Position numbers and translations under genes: made by a program. A stretch of DNA of 64,000 nt from Nocardia seriolae NBRC 15557 (GTDB taxonomy: Bacteria; Actinomycetota; Actinomycetes; Mycobacteriales; Mycobacteriaceae), in NCBI RefSeq assembly GCF_007990715.1, contig NZ_BJWY01000016.1:1-64000 (forward strand), given 5' to 3'. Shown one piece after another: positions 17,017 through 25,526 of the stretch. Under the pieces are notes generated by a model, which saw nothing but the letters and a program-made list of their open reading frames with translations, was not told the DNA's origin and did not search any database. The first letter of the stretch is position 1; every line of letters starts with the position of its first letter.

Positions 17017-17724
17017 ATGTCGAATCGGTATGCGCAGATCGCCTTTTCGGAGGCGTCGCGGGAACGCCAGAAGATCGCGGGCAGCTACCGCGACTACGGC
17101 GCACAACTCGAACACGGTCGCGACGAGCCGCAGCCCCTCGAGCCGCGCGACATGGGTTTCATCCGCGCCGCCGACTCCTTCTTCCTCGGCACCGCCACCC
17201 CCGACGGCTGGCCCTACATCCAGCATCGTGGCGGCCCCAATGGCTTCGTCCAGGTTCTCGACGACCGAACCATCGCCTTCGCCGATCTGTCGGGCAACAA
17301 CCAATATGTGACAGTCGGCAACCTCACCGAAAACGACCGCGTAGCCCTGTTCTTCATCGACTACCCGACCCGCGAACGCCTGAAGGTCTACGGCCGCGCC
17401 CGCATGGTCGAACGCATCGACGACCCGGCCCTGGTCGACCGTGTCGCCTCCGCCTACAACGGCGCAATCCAGAAAATCACCGAACGCGCGATCCTCATCA
17501 CCGTCGAGGCCGCCAACTGGAACTGCGTCAAATACATCCGCCCCCGCTTCACCAAGTCCCGCCTCGACGAGGCCATCGCCCTGGAACGCCGCGATGCCGC
17601 CACCGAACAACAGCGCCTGACCGCTCAGATCGAGGACCTTCGCCGCGAAAACGAAGCGCTGCGTGCGCAATTGGCGGGCGTCGGCAGTGCTTCGGTGAAA
17701 CCGGACGCGGGGTCGCGTGGGTGA
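17017..17724 (+). CDS. Pyridoxamine 5'-phosphate oxidase-like flavin-binding protein with coiled-coil tail
   Basis: A 235-residue split-barrel protein of the PNPOx-like family. The core includes RDMGFIRAADSFFLGTATPDG, WPYIQHRGGPNGFVQVLDD, and DRVALFFIDYPTRERLKVYGRA. The last ~40 residues are a heptad-like, charged helix (EQQRLTAQIEDLRRENEALRAQL), probably a dimerising coiled coil. Related proteins bind FMN or F420 and reduce or oxidise small molecules. AAGGGAG precedes the ATG at 17017. Its stop codon abuts that of the convergent TetR gene. Confidence 0.85.
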   Translation: MSNRYAQIAFSEASRERQKIAGSYRDYGAQLEHGRDEPQPLEPRDMGFIRAADSFFLGTATPDGWPYIQHRGGPNGFVQVLDDRTIAFADLSGNNQYVTVGNLTENDRVALFFIDYPTRERLKVYGRARMVERIDDPALVDRVASAYNGAIQKITERAILITVEAANWNCVKYIRPRFTKSRLDEAIALERRDAATEQQRLTAQIEDLRRENEALRAQLAGVGSASVKPDAGSRG

Positions 17725-18411
17725 TCACTTTGCCGCCTGCTGAACGGCCGCGATTCCGTCGAGGAGGCGGCGTAAGCCGTAGGAGAACTGTTCGGCCGGG
17801 CTCAGGTCGGCGGATTCGGTCATGCGGGCGACCCGGGGGTACGAGCCGCTCTCGATGATCTTGCGCAGGTAGGGGGCGACGGCGGCGCGCCATTGGTCCT
17901 CGGATTGGCCGGTGCGCCTTTGGGTTTCCTTTTCGGCGAGTTCGCGCATGACCGCGCCGCGTACGTAGTCCCTGATCAGTCCGACAGCCGAGGCGGCCTC
18001 GGCGGTGTCGGTGGTGAGTGGGGCGGCCGCGGTGAGGGCGTGTTCCAGGCCGCGTAGCCCGTTGGGGCCGAGGGACGGCCGGGTGGCCAGCAGCGGGGCG
18101 AGCCAGGGGTGGCGCAGCCATAGTTCGCGCTCGTGGTGGGCGTAGGCCTCGAGGTCGGTGCGCCAGTCGCCCGTCAGCGGCACGTGGGCGTTCTGTACGG
18201 CGTCGGCCATGAGGTCGAGGAGGTCGTCGCGGCTGTCCACGTAGCGGTAGAGCGTGGTCGTGCCGGTGCAGAGCGCGGTGGCGACGCGGCGCATCGAGAG
18301 TGCTTCCAGACCTTCGGCGTCGGCGATCGCGATGGACGCGTCCACGATGCGTTCCACGCTCAGGGCCTGGCTTTTCGGGCGGTACGGATCACGTTCCCAG
18401 ATGAGCGACAT
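17725..18411 (-). CDS. TetR family transcriptional regulator (TetR_C-type)
   Basis: A 228-residue regulator with an N-terminal TetR helix-turn-helix (ERIVDASIAIADAEGLEALSMRRVATALCTGTTTLYRYVDSRDDLLDLM). The ligand domain resembles tetracycline-repressor-like C-termini. It is divergent from a FAD monooxygenase only 35 bp away, and a palindrome covers the monooxygenase promoter and start. This is the classic arrangement for a repressor of a neighbouring detoxifying enzyme. Start ATG at 18411. Confidence 0.92.
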   Translation of the reverse strand: MSLIWERDPYRPKSQALSVERIVDASIAIADAEGLEALSMRRVATALCTGTTTLYRYVDSRDDLLDLMADAVQNAHVPLTGDWRTDLEAYAHHERELWLRHPWLAPLLATRPSLGPNGLRGLEHALTAAAPLTTDTAEAASAVGLIRDYVRGAVMRELAEKETQRRTGQSEDQWRAAVAPYLRKIIESGSYPRVARMTESADLSPAEQFSYGLRRLLDGIAAVQQAAK

Positions 18412-18429
18412 GGACAGGAGTCTACAGAT

Positions 18430-18448
18430 ATGGATACAGTGTACCCAT
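18430..18448. promoter_or_regulatory. TetR operator overlapping a leaderless promoter
   Basis: ATGGATAC-AGT-GTACCCAT is an inverted repeat with one mismatch per arm. It covers a -10-like TACAGT (18435-18440) and runs into the ATG at 18447. A repressor bound here would block both initiation of transcription and the start codon of the monooxygenase. Confidence 0.65.
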
Positions 18449-19826
18449 GAACGGGAACGGTGTGCCCACTGATGTTTTGATCGCCGGCGGCGGATCCGTC
18501 GGGCTGATGCTCGCGGTGCTGTTGCGCCACCACGGCATCGAGCCGCTCGTCGTCGAGGGGAGGCCGGAGTTGTCGCCGCACCCGAGGGCCACCGGCGTCG
18601 GGTCGCGGTCGATGGAGATCCTGCGCGAGGTCGGCTTGGAGCAGACGGTCAACGAGGCCGCAGTCGATCTTCAAGCGGGAAAGATCGGCGGGCGCACGCT
18701 GGCCGAGGCCGACTACGCCGAAGGCGCGGCGTGGAAGGCGAGCACGGCCGAGATCACCTACACCCCGGCGCGGATCCGAGGCATCTGCGCACAGAACCGC
18801 CTCGATCGCGTGTTGATCACCAGGGCGGGCGACGTCGAATTCGGCGTGGCGCTCGACTCTTGCGAGCAGGACGCCGACGGTGTCACGGCAACCCTGTCCG
18901 ACGGCCGCATCGTGCGGGCTCGCTACCTGGTGGCCGCCGACGGAGTGCGCAGCCGCGTCCGCGAGCTTCTCGGCATCGGCCTCACCGGCCCCGGCGTGAT
19001 CGGCCACGAAACCACGAGCATCCTGTTCGACGCCGACCTGCACCCGCCGAAACCGTTCGCAATGTGCAACATCGACCACCCCGACGCGACCGGCCTCCTG
19101 GTAACCGTCGACGGCAACCGCGAATGGGTCTTCCTCACCCGCCTCGACACCACCCCAACCCCCGACCTCCTCCGCACCGCCCTCGGCGACCCCTCCATCG
19201 AGGTGAATATCCGCAGCATCCTCAAGTTCCGAGGCCGCGGCCAGGTAGCCGACCGCCTCAGCTCGGGTCGAGTCTTCCTGGGAGGCGACGCCGCCCACGC
19301 CATCCCCCCGCTGGGCGCCTTCGGCCTCAACACCGGCATCGCTGACGCCCACAACCTGGCCTGGAAACTCGCCCACGTCCTACGCGGCGAAGCCGTACCC
19401 GAACTGCTCGACACCTACCACGCCGAACGCCACCCGGTGGCCCTCATGACAATGAACCAGGCCCACCTCCGCTTCAACAACCCGTCCCTGCACTGGGGCC
19501 AGGACATGGCAGAAGCACGCAAGGCGGCAGGAGCCCTCAACGCCCCCGTCGTCCACATGGGCTACCGCTACAGCACGGCAGAACTCCCCTCCACCGAGGA
19601 CATCACCCTCAACCTCGACGGCTCCCCAGGCTCCCGCCTCCCACACCTGTGGGTGACCGACGGCCTATCCACCCTGGACCTCGTCGACTCCCAATGGTGC
19701 GTCTTCACAGCCGATCCCGAGCTGAAATCCGACCTACCCGTCCATCTGATCGACAACTGGCCCTACGGCACCCTGTTGGTCCGCCCCGACGGCTTCGTCA
19801 GCCACCCATACCGGACACCCTGCTGA
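18447..19826 (+). CDS. FAD-dependent aromatic monooxygenase (PheA/TfdB family)
   Basis: A 459-residue group A flavoprotein hydroxylase. It has the FAD-binding GGGSVGLMLAVLL near residue 13 and the second FAD motif FLGGDAAHAIPPLGAFGLNTG, followed by DAHNLAWKLA. Family members hydroxylate phenols, polyketides or antibiotics such as rifampicin or tetracycline with NAD(P)H and O2. The C-terminal thioredoxin-like domain is short, ending soon after LLVRPDGFVS, so a late truncation is possible. It is probably leaderless and controlled by the divergent TetR. Confidence 0.9.
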   Translation: MNGNGVPTDVLIAGGGSVGLMLAVLLRHHGIEPLVVEGRPELSPHPRATGVGSRSMEILREVGLEQTVNEAAVDLQAGKIGGRTLAEADYAEGAAWKASTAEITYTPARIRGICAQNRLDRVLITRAGDVEFGVALDSCEQDADGVTATLSDGRIVRARYLVAADGVRSRVRELLGIGLTGPGVIGHETTSILFDADLHPPKPFAMCNIDHPDATGLLVTVDGNREWVFLTRLDTTPTPDLLRTALGDPSIEVNIRSILKFRGRGQVADRLSSGRVFLGGDAAHAIPPLGAFGLNTGIADAHNLAWKLAHVLRGEAVPELLDTYHAERHPVALMTMNQAHLRFNNPSLHWGQDMAEARKAAGALNAPVVHMGYRYSTAELPSTEDITLNLDGSPGSRLPHLWVTDGLSTLDLVDSQWCVFTADPELKSDLPVHLIDNWPYGTLLVRPDGFVSHPYRTPC

Positions 19827-20056
19827 CCGAACGGAAGCGGCGGCTCGTCGTCGACCCCGGCGGTGGTGGCCCGCAAAGGGATCCATCCTGGTATTCGAAC
19901 ACCGCGACGGCCTATGGTCCGGCTATCCGCGCGTGCCGCCACCCGCGTGGCGTGAACCGGTTGGCCCGCAGCGAGAACGAGATATGTGATCGGAGCCATG
20001 CCGGTTTCTCGGGCCCCTCTCTGGACCGCGGAATAGGCTCGGGCGGGGAGGTGGTC

Positions 20057-20368
20057 ATGAGGGTCGGTCGCAAGCGGGGCGTTGTCGGTTCCGAGGTGCA
20101 GGAGATCCTGAACTACTTCGGTCAATGTCCGCTCTGTGGTCATCCTGCTCGTGCTTGGCATATCACCGCGGAGTTCGATGATGGGCACGTCGAGAGTCAG
20201 GATATTGCCGAGTGTGGCGGCTGGTGTGGCTGGAAGGGGCCGGTGTCACCGGTTGCGATGACGGACGGTGGGTTGGTGCTTACGAAGGGGCGCAAGGTAA
20301 TCGGGACATCCGGGCCGGGACTACTTGCGGCGGGCGAGGATCGTTCCGCCGAGGGGACTTTCGGCTGA
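20057..20368 (+). CDS. Small cysteine-rich protein, possible zinc ribbon
   Basis: A 103-residue protein with CPLCGHP near residue 24 and CGGWCGWKG near residue 53. The two CxxC-type pairs could bind one zinc atom. A GGGGAGG lies 6 nt before the ATG at 20057. Its last 48 bases overlap the convergent methyltransferase. The upstream gap 19827-20056 holds no other recognisable gene. Function unknown. Confidence 0.55.
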   Translation: MRVGRKRGVVGSEVQEILNYFGQCPLCGHPARAWHITAEFDDGHVESQDIAECGGWCGWKGPVSPVAMTDGGLVLTKGRKVIGTSGPGLLAAGEDRSAEGTFG

Positions 20369-20974
20369 GGTCACAGTGCGGTCGTATTCGACGACGAAGT
20401 CGGCGTCGTTGAGCCAGTCGCGCATTCGGCTGTGCTGGCGGCGGTGGACGTGCAGATGCATGGGTTGTCCACCGTAGCCCTGGGTCTTCAGCTGCGAGTC
20501 GTCTCCGATGTGGAAGGCGAGTAGCAGTGGTCCGCCGGGGCGGAGCACTCGCTGGAAGTGTGTGAATACGGAACGGAGTTCGTCGTCGGGGATGTGGATC
20601 AGTGAGTACCAGGCGACCAGCCCGGCTATCGAGGCGTCGGGGAGGTCGAGGTTTGTCATGGAGCCGACGTCGAACCGGAGGCCGGGGTATTCACGGCGGG
20701 CCAGTTCGATCATCCTGGGCGACAGGTCGATTCCAAAGGCGTCCACATCCAGTTGACACAGGTGAGCGGTGATCCGGCCTGCCCCGCAACCGACCTCCGC
20801 GACCGGCCCTCCACCCTGGGCGCGCACCACAGCGGCGAATGACGCCAAAGCCGAGCGCTCTTCGAAGGTTTCATCCAGCAGGTGGCGGGTGAGCTCCGCG
20901 TAGGTATCCGCAACGCTGTCGTAGGACATCCGCGTGTCATCGAGCCAGCCGCCGGTGTCCGAACCCGTTCCCAC
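20321..20974 (-). CDS. Class I SAM-dependent methyltransferase
   Basis: A 217-residue methyltransferase: motif I VAEVGCGAGRITAHL, the acidic end of beta-2 in FGIDLSPRMIELAR, and post-motif IHIPDDELRSVFTHFQRVLRPGGPLLLAFH. The substrate is unknown. A GTG at 20974 is taken as the start; a TAGCGT box lies 8 nt upstream. The 3' end overlaps the opposite small gene by 48 nt. Confidence 0.88.
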   Translation of the reverse strand: MGTGSDTGGWLDDTRMSYDSVADTYAELTRHLLDETFEERSALASFAAVVRAQGGGPVAEVGCGAGRITAHLCQLDVDAFGIDLSPRMIELARREYPGLRFDVGSMTNLDLPDASIAGLVAWYSLIHIPDDELRSVFTHFQRVLRPGGPLLLAFHIGDDSQLKTQGYGGQPMHLHVHRRQHSRMRDWLNDADFVVEYDRTVTSAESPLGGTILARRK

Positions 20975-20985
20975 GGTCGCCTACG

Positions 20986-21135
20986 CTACTGCCCCGCACT
21001 CCACTCCACCCACTCCACCCGGCAGGCCGTCCAGCCGCCCAGTTGCTGTCCGTTGTCGGCTGGCAGTAGCTCGGCGATCTCGGTGGTGAGGTTGGGGAAA
21101 ACCTCTGTTAGGCGCGGGAACTGGGCCGCCGTCAT
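20986..21135 (-). CDS. Candidate 49-residue small protein
   Basis: An ATG-to-TAG frame encodes a 49-residue peptide beginning MTAAQFPRLTEVFPNLTTEI and ending in a Trp-rich VEWVEWSAGQ. Support comes from a TAGGGT box exactly 6 nt before the ATG (the spacing seen at many genes here), normal residue composition and an otherwise empty gap. It ends 12 nt before the methyltransferase start on the same strand and may be co-transcribed with it. Function unknown. Confidence 0.45.
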   Translation of the reverse strand: MTAAQFPRLTEVFPNLTTEIAELLPADNGQQLGGWTACRVEWVEWSAGQ

Positions 21136-21214
21136 GTCCGAACCCTACCGGTCCCCGGTGGACGGCAGAGCCGGTCTCGCGCAGTGGCGGTGGGCGACAT
21201 TCGACGCGGTGTGG

Positions 21215-21532
21215 TCAGGGCGCGGTGGCGTTGTTGGCGGCGGTGAGGATGGCGGCGAGGAGGCCGGGGAGGGCGGTGTCGAGGTCTTCGGTGCGGAGGC
21301 GGAGGTGGGTGTTGCCGTCGATGGTTACGCGTTCGGTTACGCCGGCCTCGCGGAGGATTTTGAAATGGTGGGCGGCGGTGGATTTGCTGATGTTTTCGTA
21401 GGTGGTGCTGCAGCGCAGGGGGGTGCCGGCGTTGGCGAGGCGGCGGACGACTTCCAGGCGGATGGGGTCCTGTAGGGCGCCGAGCACCGCGGGCAGCGGG
21501 GCGACCGCGGGCTTCGCGTCGGTGTCGGGCAT
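21215..21532 (-). CDS. ArsR family winged-helix regulator
   Basis: A 105-residue ArsR/SmtB-type regulator with the winged helix LGALQDPIRLEVVRRLANAG ... STAAHHFKILREAGVTERV. There are no cysteine metal-site pairs, so it may sense an organic ligand or redox state. It is divergent from an MFS exporter with two operator-like sites in the 93-bp gap, so it probably represses the exporter. Start ATG at 21532. Confidence 0.9.
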   Translation of the reverse strand: MPDTDAKPAVAPLPAVLGALQDPIRLEVVRRLANAGTPLRCSTTYENISKSTAAHHFKILREAGVTERVTIDGNTHLRLRTEDLDTALPGLLAAILTAANNATAP

Positions 21533-21556
21533 GAGCTACCTCACTCTGGGGGATGG

Positions 21557-21605
21557 TTCGACAATTATCGAACTTGATGTAGGCTTCGGTTCGATCGTAA
21601 TCAAA
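21557..21605. promoter_or_regulatory. Two operator-like sites between ArsR and the MFS gene
   Basis: Site 1 (21557-21572) is TTCGA-N6-TCGAA. Site 2 (21590-21605) is a degenerate copy, TTCGA-N6-TCAAA. They are 33 bp apart, about three helical turns, on one face of the helix. Confidence 0.6.
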
Positions 21606-21625
21606 CTTACCTGATGGAGGGTTCG

Positions 21626-22834
21626 ATGGTATCGGCAACGGCAGTTGCGACTCGAGCCGAACAGGGCAGTCAGACGTGGGCGTACGCGCTGGTGCTGGCC
21701 GCCAGCGGGGTGGCGCTGGGGGTGTCGGGGGCGCCTGCGCCGCTCTACGGGATTTATCAGCAGAGCTGGAATTTCTCCCCGCTCACAACGACTTTCGTGT
21801 TCGCCACCTACGCGGTCGCCGCGTTGGGCGCGGTGCTGGTGTCGGGGCGGATCTCGGATGTGGTGGGGCGCAAGCCGGTGCTGCTGGGTGCCTTCGCGAC
21901 CATGATCGCGGGGCTGGTGGTGTTCCTGCTGGCCGACAATGTGGCCATGCTGCTGCTGGCGCGGGCGCTGCACGGGGCGGCCGTCGGTGCGACCGTGGTC
22001 GCGGGCGCGGCGGCGCTGCTGGATCTGCGGCCGAAGGACGGTGCGCGGTCGGGGCAGCTGTCCGGTGTTGCCTTCAATGTCGGTATGGCCGTGGCGATTC
22101 TGGGTTCGGCCGTGCTGGCGCAGTACGCGCCGCATCCGCTGCGCACGCCGTACGTGGTCATCACCATCGTGTGCGTGCTCATCGCGGCGGGAGTGCTGGC
22201 GCTGCGGGAGCCGCACGGGGCGCGCCAGAAGCAGCGCATCACGATTGCGAAACCGGCGGTGCCGCAGGAGATTCGCGGTGACTTCTGGTTCTCCGCGCTG
22301 GGTGTGATGGCGGCCTGGTCGGTGCTGGGTGTGCTGTTGTCGCTGTATCCGTCGCTGGCCGCGGCCGAGACGGGGATTCACAATCTGGTGTTCGGCGGCG
22401 CGGTGGTGGCCTCGACCGCGACGGCGGGTGCGCTGGCGCAGGCGGTCGCGGGCGGGATTCCGGCGCGGCGCGCGGCGATCATCGGTGATATCGGGATGGC
22501 GGTCGCGCTGCTGCTCACCATTCCGGCGCTGAACACCCACGACTGGGTGCTGGTCCTGCTGAGCGGCATCGCGCTGGGCGGCACCTTCGGGCTCGGCTTC
22601 GGCGGGTCGCTGCGGCACCTGTCGAATGTGGTGCCGCAGCACAAGCGGGGCGAGACCATGTCGGCCTACTACCTGCTGGCCTACTCCGCCATGGCGATTC
22701 CGACGGTCGTCGCGGGCTGGGCGGCCACCACCTGGGGGCTGAGCACGGTGTTCCCGTGGTTCGTCGTCGCGGTCGCGCTGGCCTGCCTGGGCGCTGCGGG
22801 AATCGGGCTGCGACGCAACACCGAAGCCGCCTGA
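21626..22834 (+). CDS. MFS multidrug/metabolite exporter
   Basis: A 402-residue, 12-helix major-facilitator protein. It carries the loop 2-3 motif GRISDVVGRKPV and a proline/glycine-rich helix 5. It is probably a drug or metabolite efflux pump under the divergent ArsR regulator. ATG at 21626 is chosen because GGAGGG lies 5 nt upstream; an in-frame ATG at 21614 overlaps that ribosome-binding site. The following 22835-22988 shows nothing notable. Confidence 0.9.
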   Translation: MVSATAVATRAEQGSQTWAYALVLAASGVALGVSGAPAPLYGIYQQSWNFSPLTTTFVFATYAVAALGAVLVSGRISDVVGRKPVLLGAFATMIAGLVVFLLADNVAMLLLARALHGAAVGATVVAGAAALLDLRPKDGARSGQLSGVAFNVGMAVAILGSAVLAQYAPHPLRTPYVVITIVCVLIAAGVLALREPHGARQKQRITIAKPAVPQEIRGDFWFSALGVMAAWSVLGVLLSLYPSLAAAETGIHNLVFGGAVVASTATAGALAQAVAGGIPARRAAIIGDIGMAVALLLTIPALNTHDWVLVLLSGIALGGTFGLGFGGSLRHLSNVVPQHKRGETMSAYYLLAYSAMAIPTVVAGWAATTWGLSTVFPWFVVAVALACLGAAGIGLRRNTEAA

Positions 22835-23000
22835 TTTTCTCCCGAATAGGCCGCCTCCGCCTCCGGTGACCCAGTGTCGCCGGGCGGATACGGCATTTCC
22901 GGCGAAACGGATTGGCGAGCCCCGGTTTGCGAGTGCGCGAAGTCGCAACCGAATCGCCGCATCCGATGCGTGACCGGGCCGGTATCGCTATCCTTCCGCT

Positions 23001-24437
23001 ATGCGGCGGTGGAGGTTCGGTGGGGTGGTGAGCCGGACGGTACACCGGTCGGGTCTGATGATGTCGGTGCTGGCCGCGGTGCTGGGCGGGCTCGGCATCG
23101 CGGCCCTGACCTGGTGGGGACTGTGGCACTTCCTGGGTGCCCGGGCCGAGGCGCCGAATCAGCTGGATCTGAGCCGGATCTCGCTCGCGGTGGCCGCGGG
23201 CGTCGGCGGCGCGGTCGCACTGGTCGTGGCCTACCGGCGGCAACGCGATACCGAACGAGGGCGCTTCGCCGATGTCTTCGGCGCCGCAGCCCGGCAATTG
23301 GGCGACCCGGATGTGGCGGTGCGTATCGCCGGGGTCTACGCCATGGCCGGGGTGGCCGACGAATTCTCGGCCCGCTGGCGGCGCCAGCAGTGCGTGGACG
23401 TGCTGTGCGGCTATCTGCGGCTGCCCTATCAGCCGGAGGAGGGCGCCAGCCACCTGGTGTCCAAATCGCAGCGCATCGAGGATCACGGCACCGCCGTCGA
23501 GCGGGTGTACAGCTATCGCCAGAACGATCGGCAGGTGCGCGACACCATTGTCAGGGTGATCGCCGAGCACCTCCGGCTATCGGCCGAAACCCGCTGGTCC
23601 GCCTGCGATTTCGACTTCTCCGACGCCGTCTTCGAGAGCGCGGACTTCCGCTACGCCGTCTTCGCGGGCCGCAATACCCGCTTCACCGACGCCATGTTCC
23701 TCAGCGGCCGCACCGTGAGCTTCGAGAAGGCGCGCTTCCTGGGCAAGCGGGTCACCTTCCGTGGGGCCCTGTTCCGCAGCGTCGCCGTATTCGACGGGGC
23801 GGTCTTCGCCCACACCGAGGTGGACCGTGTCGACCGCGACAATGTCGGCACCACCTTCACCGAGGCCACCTTCGGCGGCGGCGTCACCTTCGAGGGCGCG
23901 CAATTCCGCGGCGCGCGAACGGCATTCGACCGCACCACCTTCGCCGGTGAGCGCGCCAGCTTCGCCAACACCGCCTTCGCCGCCGAGCTGACCACCTTCG
24001 AACGCGCCGTCTTCGACGGGGAACGCGTCACCTTCACCGGAGCCGAATTCACCGGCACCCGTGTCACTTTCGCAGATTCCCGCTTCTACACCGACTCCAG
24101 TTCCTTCGACTGCGCGCAGCTCGGCGCGCAGGTGCGCTGGCGCACCGGCCGCACCCAGGAGGTCTCCTTCGCCCGCACCGAGTACCACGGCAAGGTGTCC
24201 TTCGCCGATGCCGTGTTCTCGGGCCGCTCGGTGACCTTCGCCAGCGGAGACTTCTTCGGCGACATCTCCTTCCGCCGCGCCGCCTTCGACGCCCGCGCCA
24301 TCAGCTTCGAGCGCCCGAAGGCGTGGGTCGGCGTGCATTTCGACTGGGACGCCAGCCCCAACACCAAACCGGCCAATATCGCCCCGACGCCATGGCCGCC
24401 CGCGCTGGCCGAAACCGCCAGCGACCCGGCCGCCTGA
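23001..24437 (+). CDS. Two-helix membrane protein with a long pentapeptide-repeat domain
   Basis: Residues 18-42 and 60-80 are transmembrane helices. A charged region of about 110 residues (RRQRDTERGRFADVFGAAARQLGD...) follows. From about residue 195 to 445, near-continuous F-x-x-A-x-F pentapeptide repeats (FDGAVF, FEGAQF, FANTAF, FERAVF and so on) form a right-handed beta-helix. Such domains serve as rigid binding surfaces. The protein is likely cytoplasmic-facing but its partner is unknown. A TATCCT box 6 nt before the ATG suggests a leaderless mRNA. Confidence 0.85.
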   Translation: MRRWRFGGVVSRTVHRSGLMMSVLAAVLGGLGIAALTWWGLWHFLGARAEAPNQLDLSRISLAVAAGVGGAVALVVAYRRQRDTERGRFADVFGAAARQLGDPDVAVRIAGVYAMAGVADEFSARWRRQQCVDVLCGYLRLPYQPEEGASHLVSKSQRIEDHGTAVERVYSYRQNDRQVRDTIVRVIAEHLRLSAETRWSACDFDFSDAVFESADFRYAVFAGRNTRFTDAMFLSGRTVSFEKARFLGKRVTFRGALFRSVAVFDGAVFAHTEVDRVDRDNVGTTFTEATFGGGVTFEGAQFRGARTAFDRTTFAGERASFANTAFAAELTTFERAVFDGERVTFTGAEFTGTRVTFADSRFYTDSSSFDCAQLGAQVRWRTGRTQEVSFARTEYHGKVSFADAVFSGRSVTFASGDFFGDISFRRAAFDARAISFERPKAWVGVHFDWDASPNTKPANIAPTPWPPALAETASDPAA

Positions 24438-24601
24438 GTCCGGCCGCCGAGTTGGAGGAATCCGTAGCCGCCGCTGTCCGGCCCGGCGTCCTGGTACTCC
24501 CAGCCGAACACGGCCGCATAGAACGCGGCGGCCGCGCCCGGCTCGGGGCTGCCGAGGTCGATCCAGCAAGGGGAACCCGTGACGAATTCGGTTGTGAGCA
24601 C
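24438..24601 (-). pseudogene. Truncated VOC/glyoxalase-fold gene fragment
   Basis: From GTG at 24601 (AAAGGA upstream) the frame encodes a typical VOC N-terminus: FVTGSPCWIDLGSPEPGAAA, FYAAVFGWEYQDAGPDSGGY and FLQLGGRT. Homologues run to about 250 residues, but here family similarity stops after roughly 55 residues. The frame then runs antisense through the 3' end of the pentapeptide gene. It appears to be the 5' stump of a deleted gene. Confidence 0.7.
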
Positions 24602-24758
24602 TGGAAATCCTTTGCTTTTCGGGATTGGGAACCGGGAAAGCCCCGGCGCTGTCCAGCATTCCACCGTCGGCCCGGGCGAACCGCCGGATTGCCCGCTTGT
24701 CGTCGGGTGCGATAGCTTGCAATCGATCGAGGTCGGGGTTGGTGAAGGGTCGCGCGGC

Positions 24759-25526
24759 GTGTGGGTTGTGGTCGGTATGGCGGTCGTCCTGCTGGCTGCG
24801 GCGGCCGCACTCGGTGCCGATGCGATCGCGCGGCAGCGGCGCGCGGCGGCGAATCGGAGCGGTGCGAGCCCCCGGACCGGAGGCCGCCGCCCGGTGGTGA
24901 TCTCGGCGCTGGCCGTGACGGGCTGGCTGCTGGTCTATTCGGTGGTGGCCTCGAATCTGCCGTTCGTGCACCACGACACGATCGCGGGCACCGCCACTGC
25001 CGCGCCGCCGGAGCTGGTGCCCGCCGGTCAGCCCACCACCTCGGCGCGGCCGCAGGCCGCGGATCCCATGGCGGCCTTGAAGGTCGGCGATTGCGTCGAA
25101 GTGCCGATCGAGCAGACCAAGGACGCCTCCGGCGCGCCCGCCTGGCGGGCCGGTGCCCCGGAGCCGTCGGACTGCGATTCCATGGACGCGAATTTCCGGG
25201 TGGTGCAGAACGGCCCGGACCCGTGCACCAATCCGCTCTACACCCTGGACCGGGCCCCGCGCGACAAGACCGGCAAGGCCCGCTACCACCTGTGCCTGAC
25301 CTTCGACTGGCGCGCCGGGGTCTGCTACGACACCACCGTCATGGACGCCCCGTCCAAGGTGGACTGCGCGACGTCCGGTGAGCACATCGTGCAGGCGACC
25401 GCCGTCTTCGAGAACTCCACCTCGGGCGCCGGGTGCCCCCGCGACGGCCGCGGAGCCGTCTGGGTCATCTGGCACAAACTCCAGCTCACCGTCTGCTTCC
25501 GCGGCAGCGACAACCCCGGCAAGTGA
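24759..25526 (+). CDS. Membrane-anchored cysteine-rich extracytoplasmic protein (LppU-like)
   Basis: The 255-residue product has two N-terminal hydrophobic segments (about residues 2-20 and 45-68). They are followed by an exported domain with paired cysteines (VGDCVEVP, SDCDSMDANFRVV, CYDTTVMDAPSKVDC, TVCF). This pattern resembles LppU/SCO3897-type domains, apparently twice in tandem; that is a tentative reading. GTG at 24759 is preferred because GAAGGG lies about 9 nt upstream; ATG at 24777 is an alternative. Function unknown, probably envelope-associated. Confidence 0.6.
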   Translation: MWVVVGMAVVLLAAAAALGADAIARQRRAAANRSGASPRTGGRRPVVISALAVTGWLLVYSVVASNLPFVHHDTIAGTATAAPPELVPAGQPTTSARPQAADPMAALKVGDCVEVPIEQTKDASGAPAWRAGAPEPSDCDSMDANFRVVQNGPDPCTNPLYTLDRAPRDKTGKARYHLCLTFDWRAGVCYDTTVMDAPSKVDCATSGEHIVQATAVFENSTSGAGCPRDGRGAVWVIWHKLQLTVCFRGSDNPGK

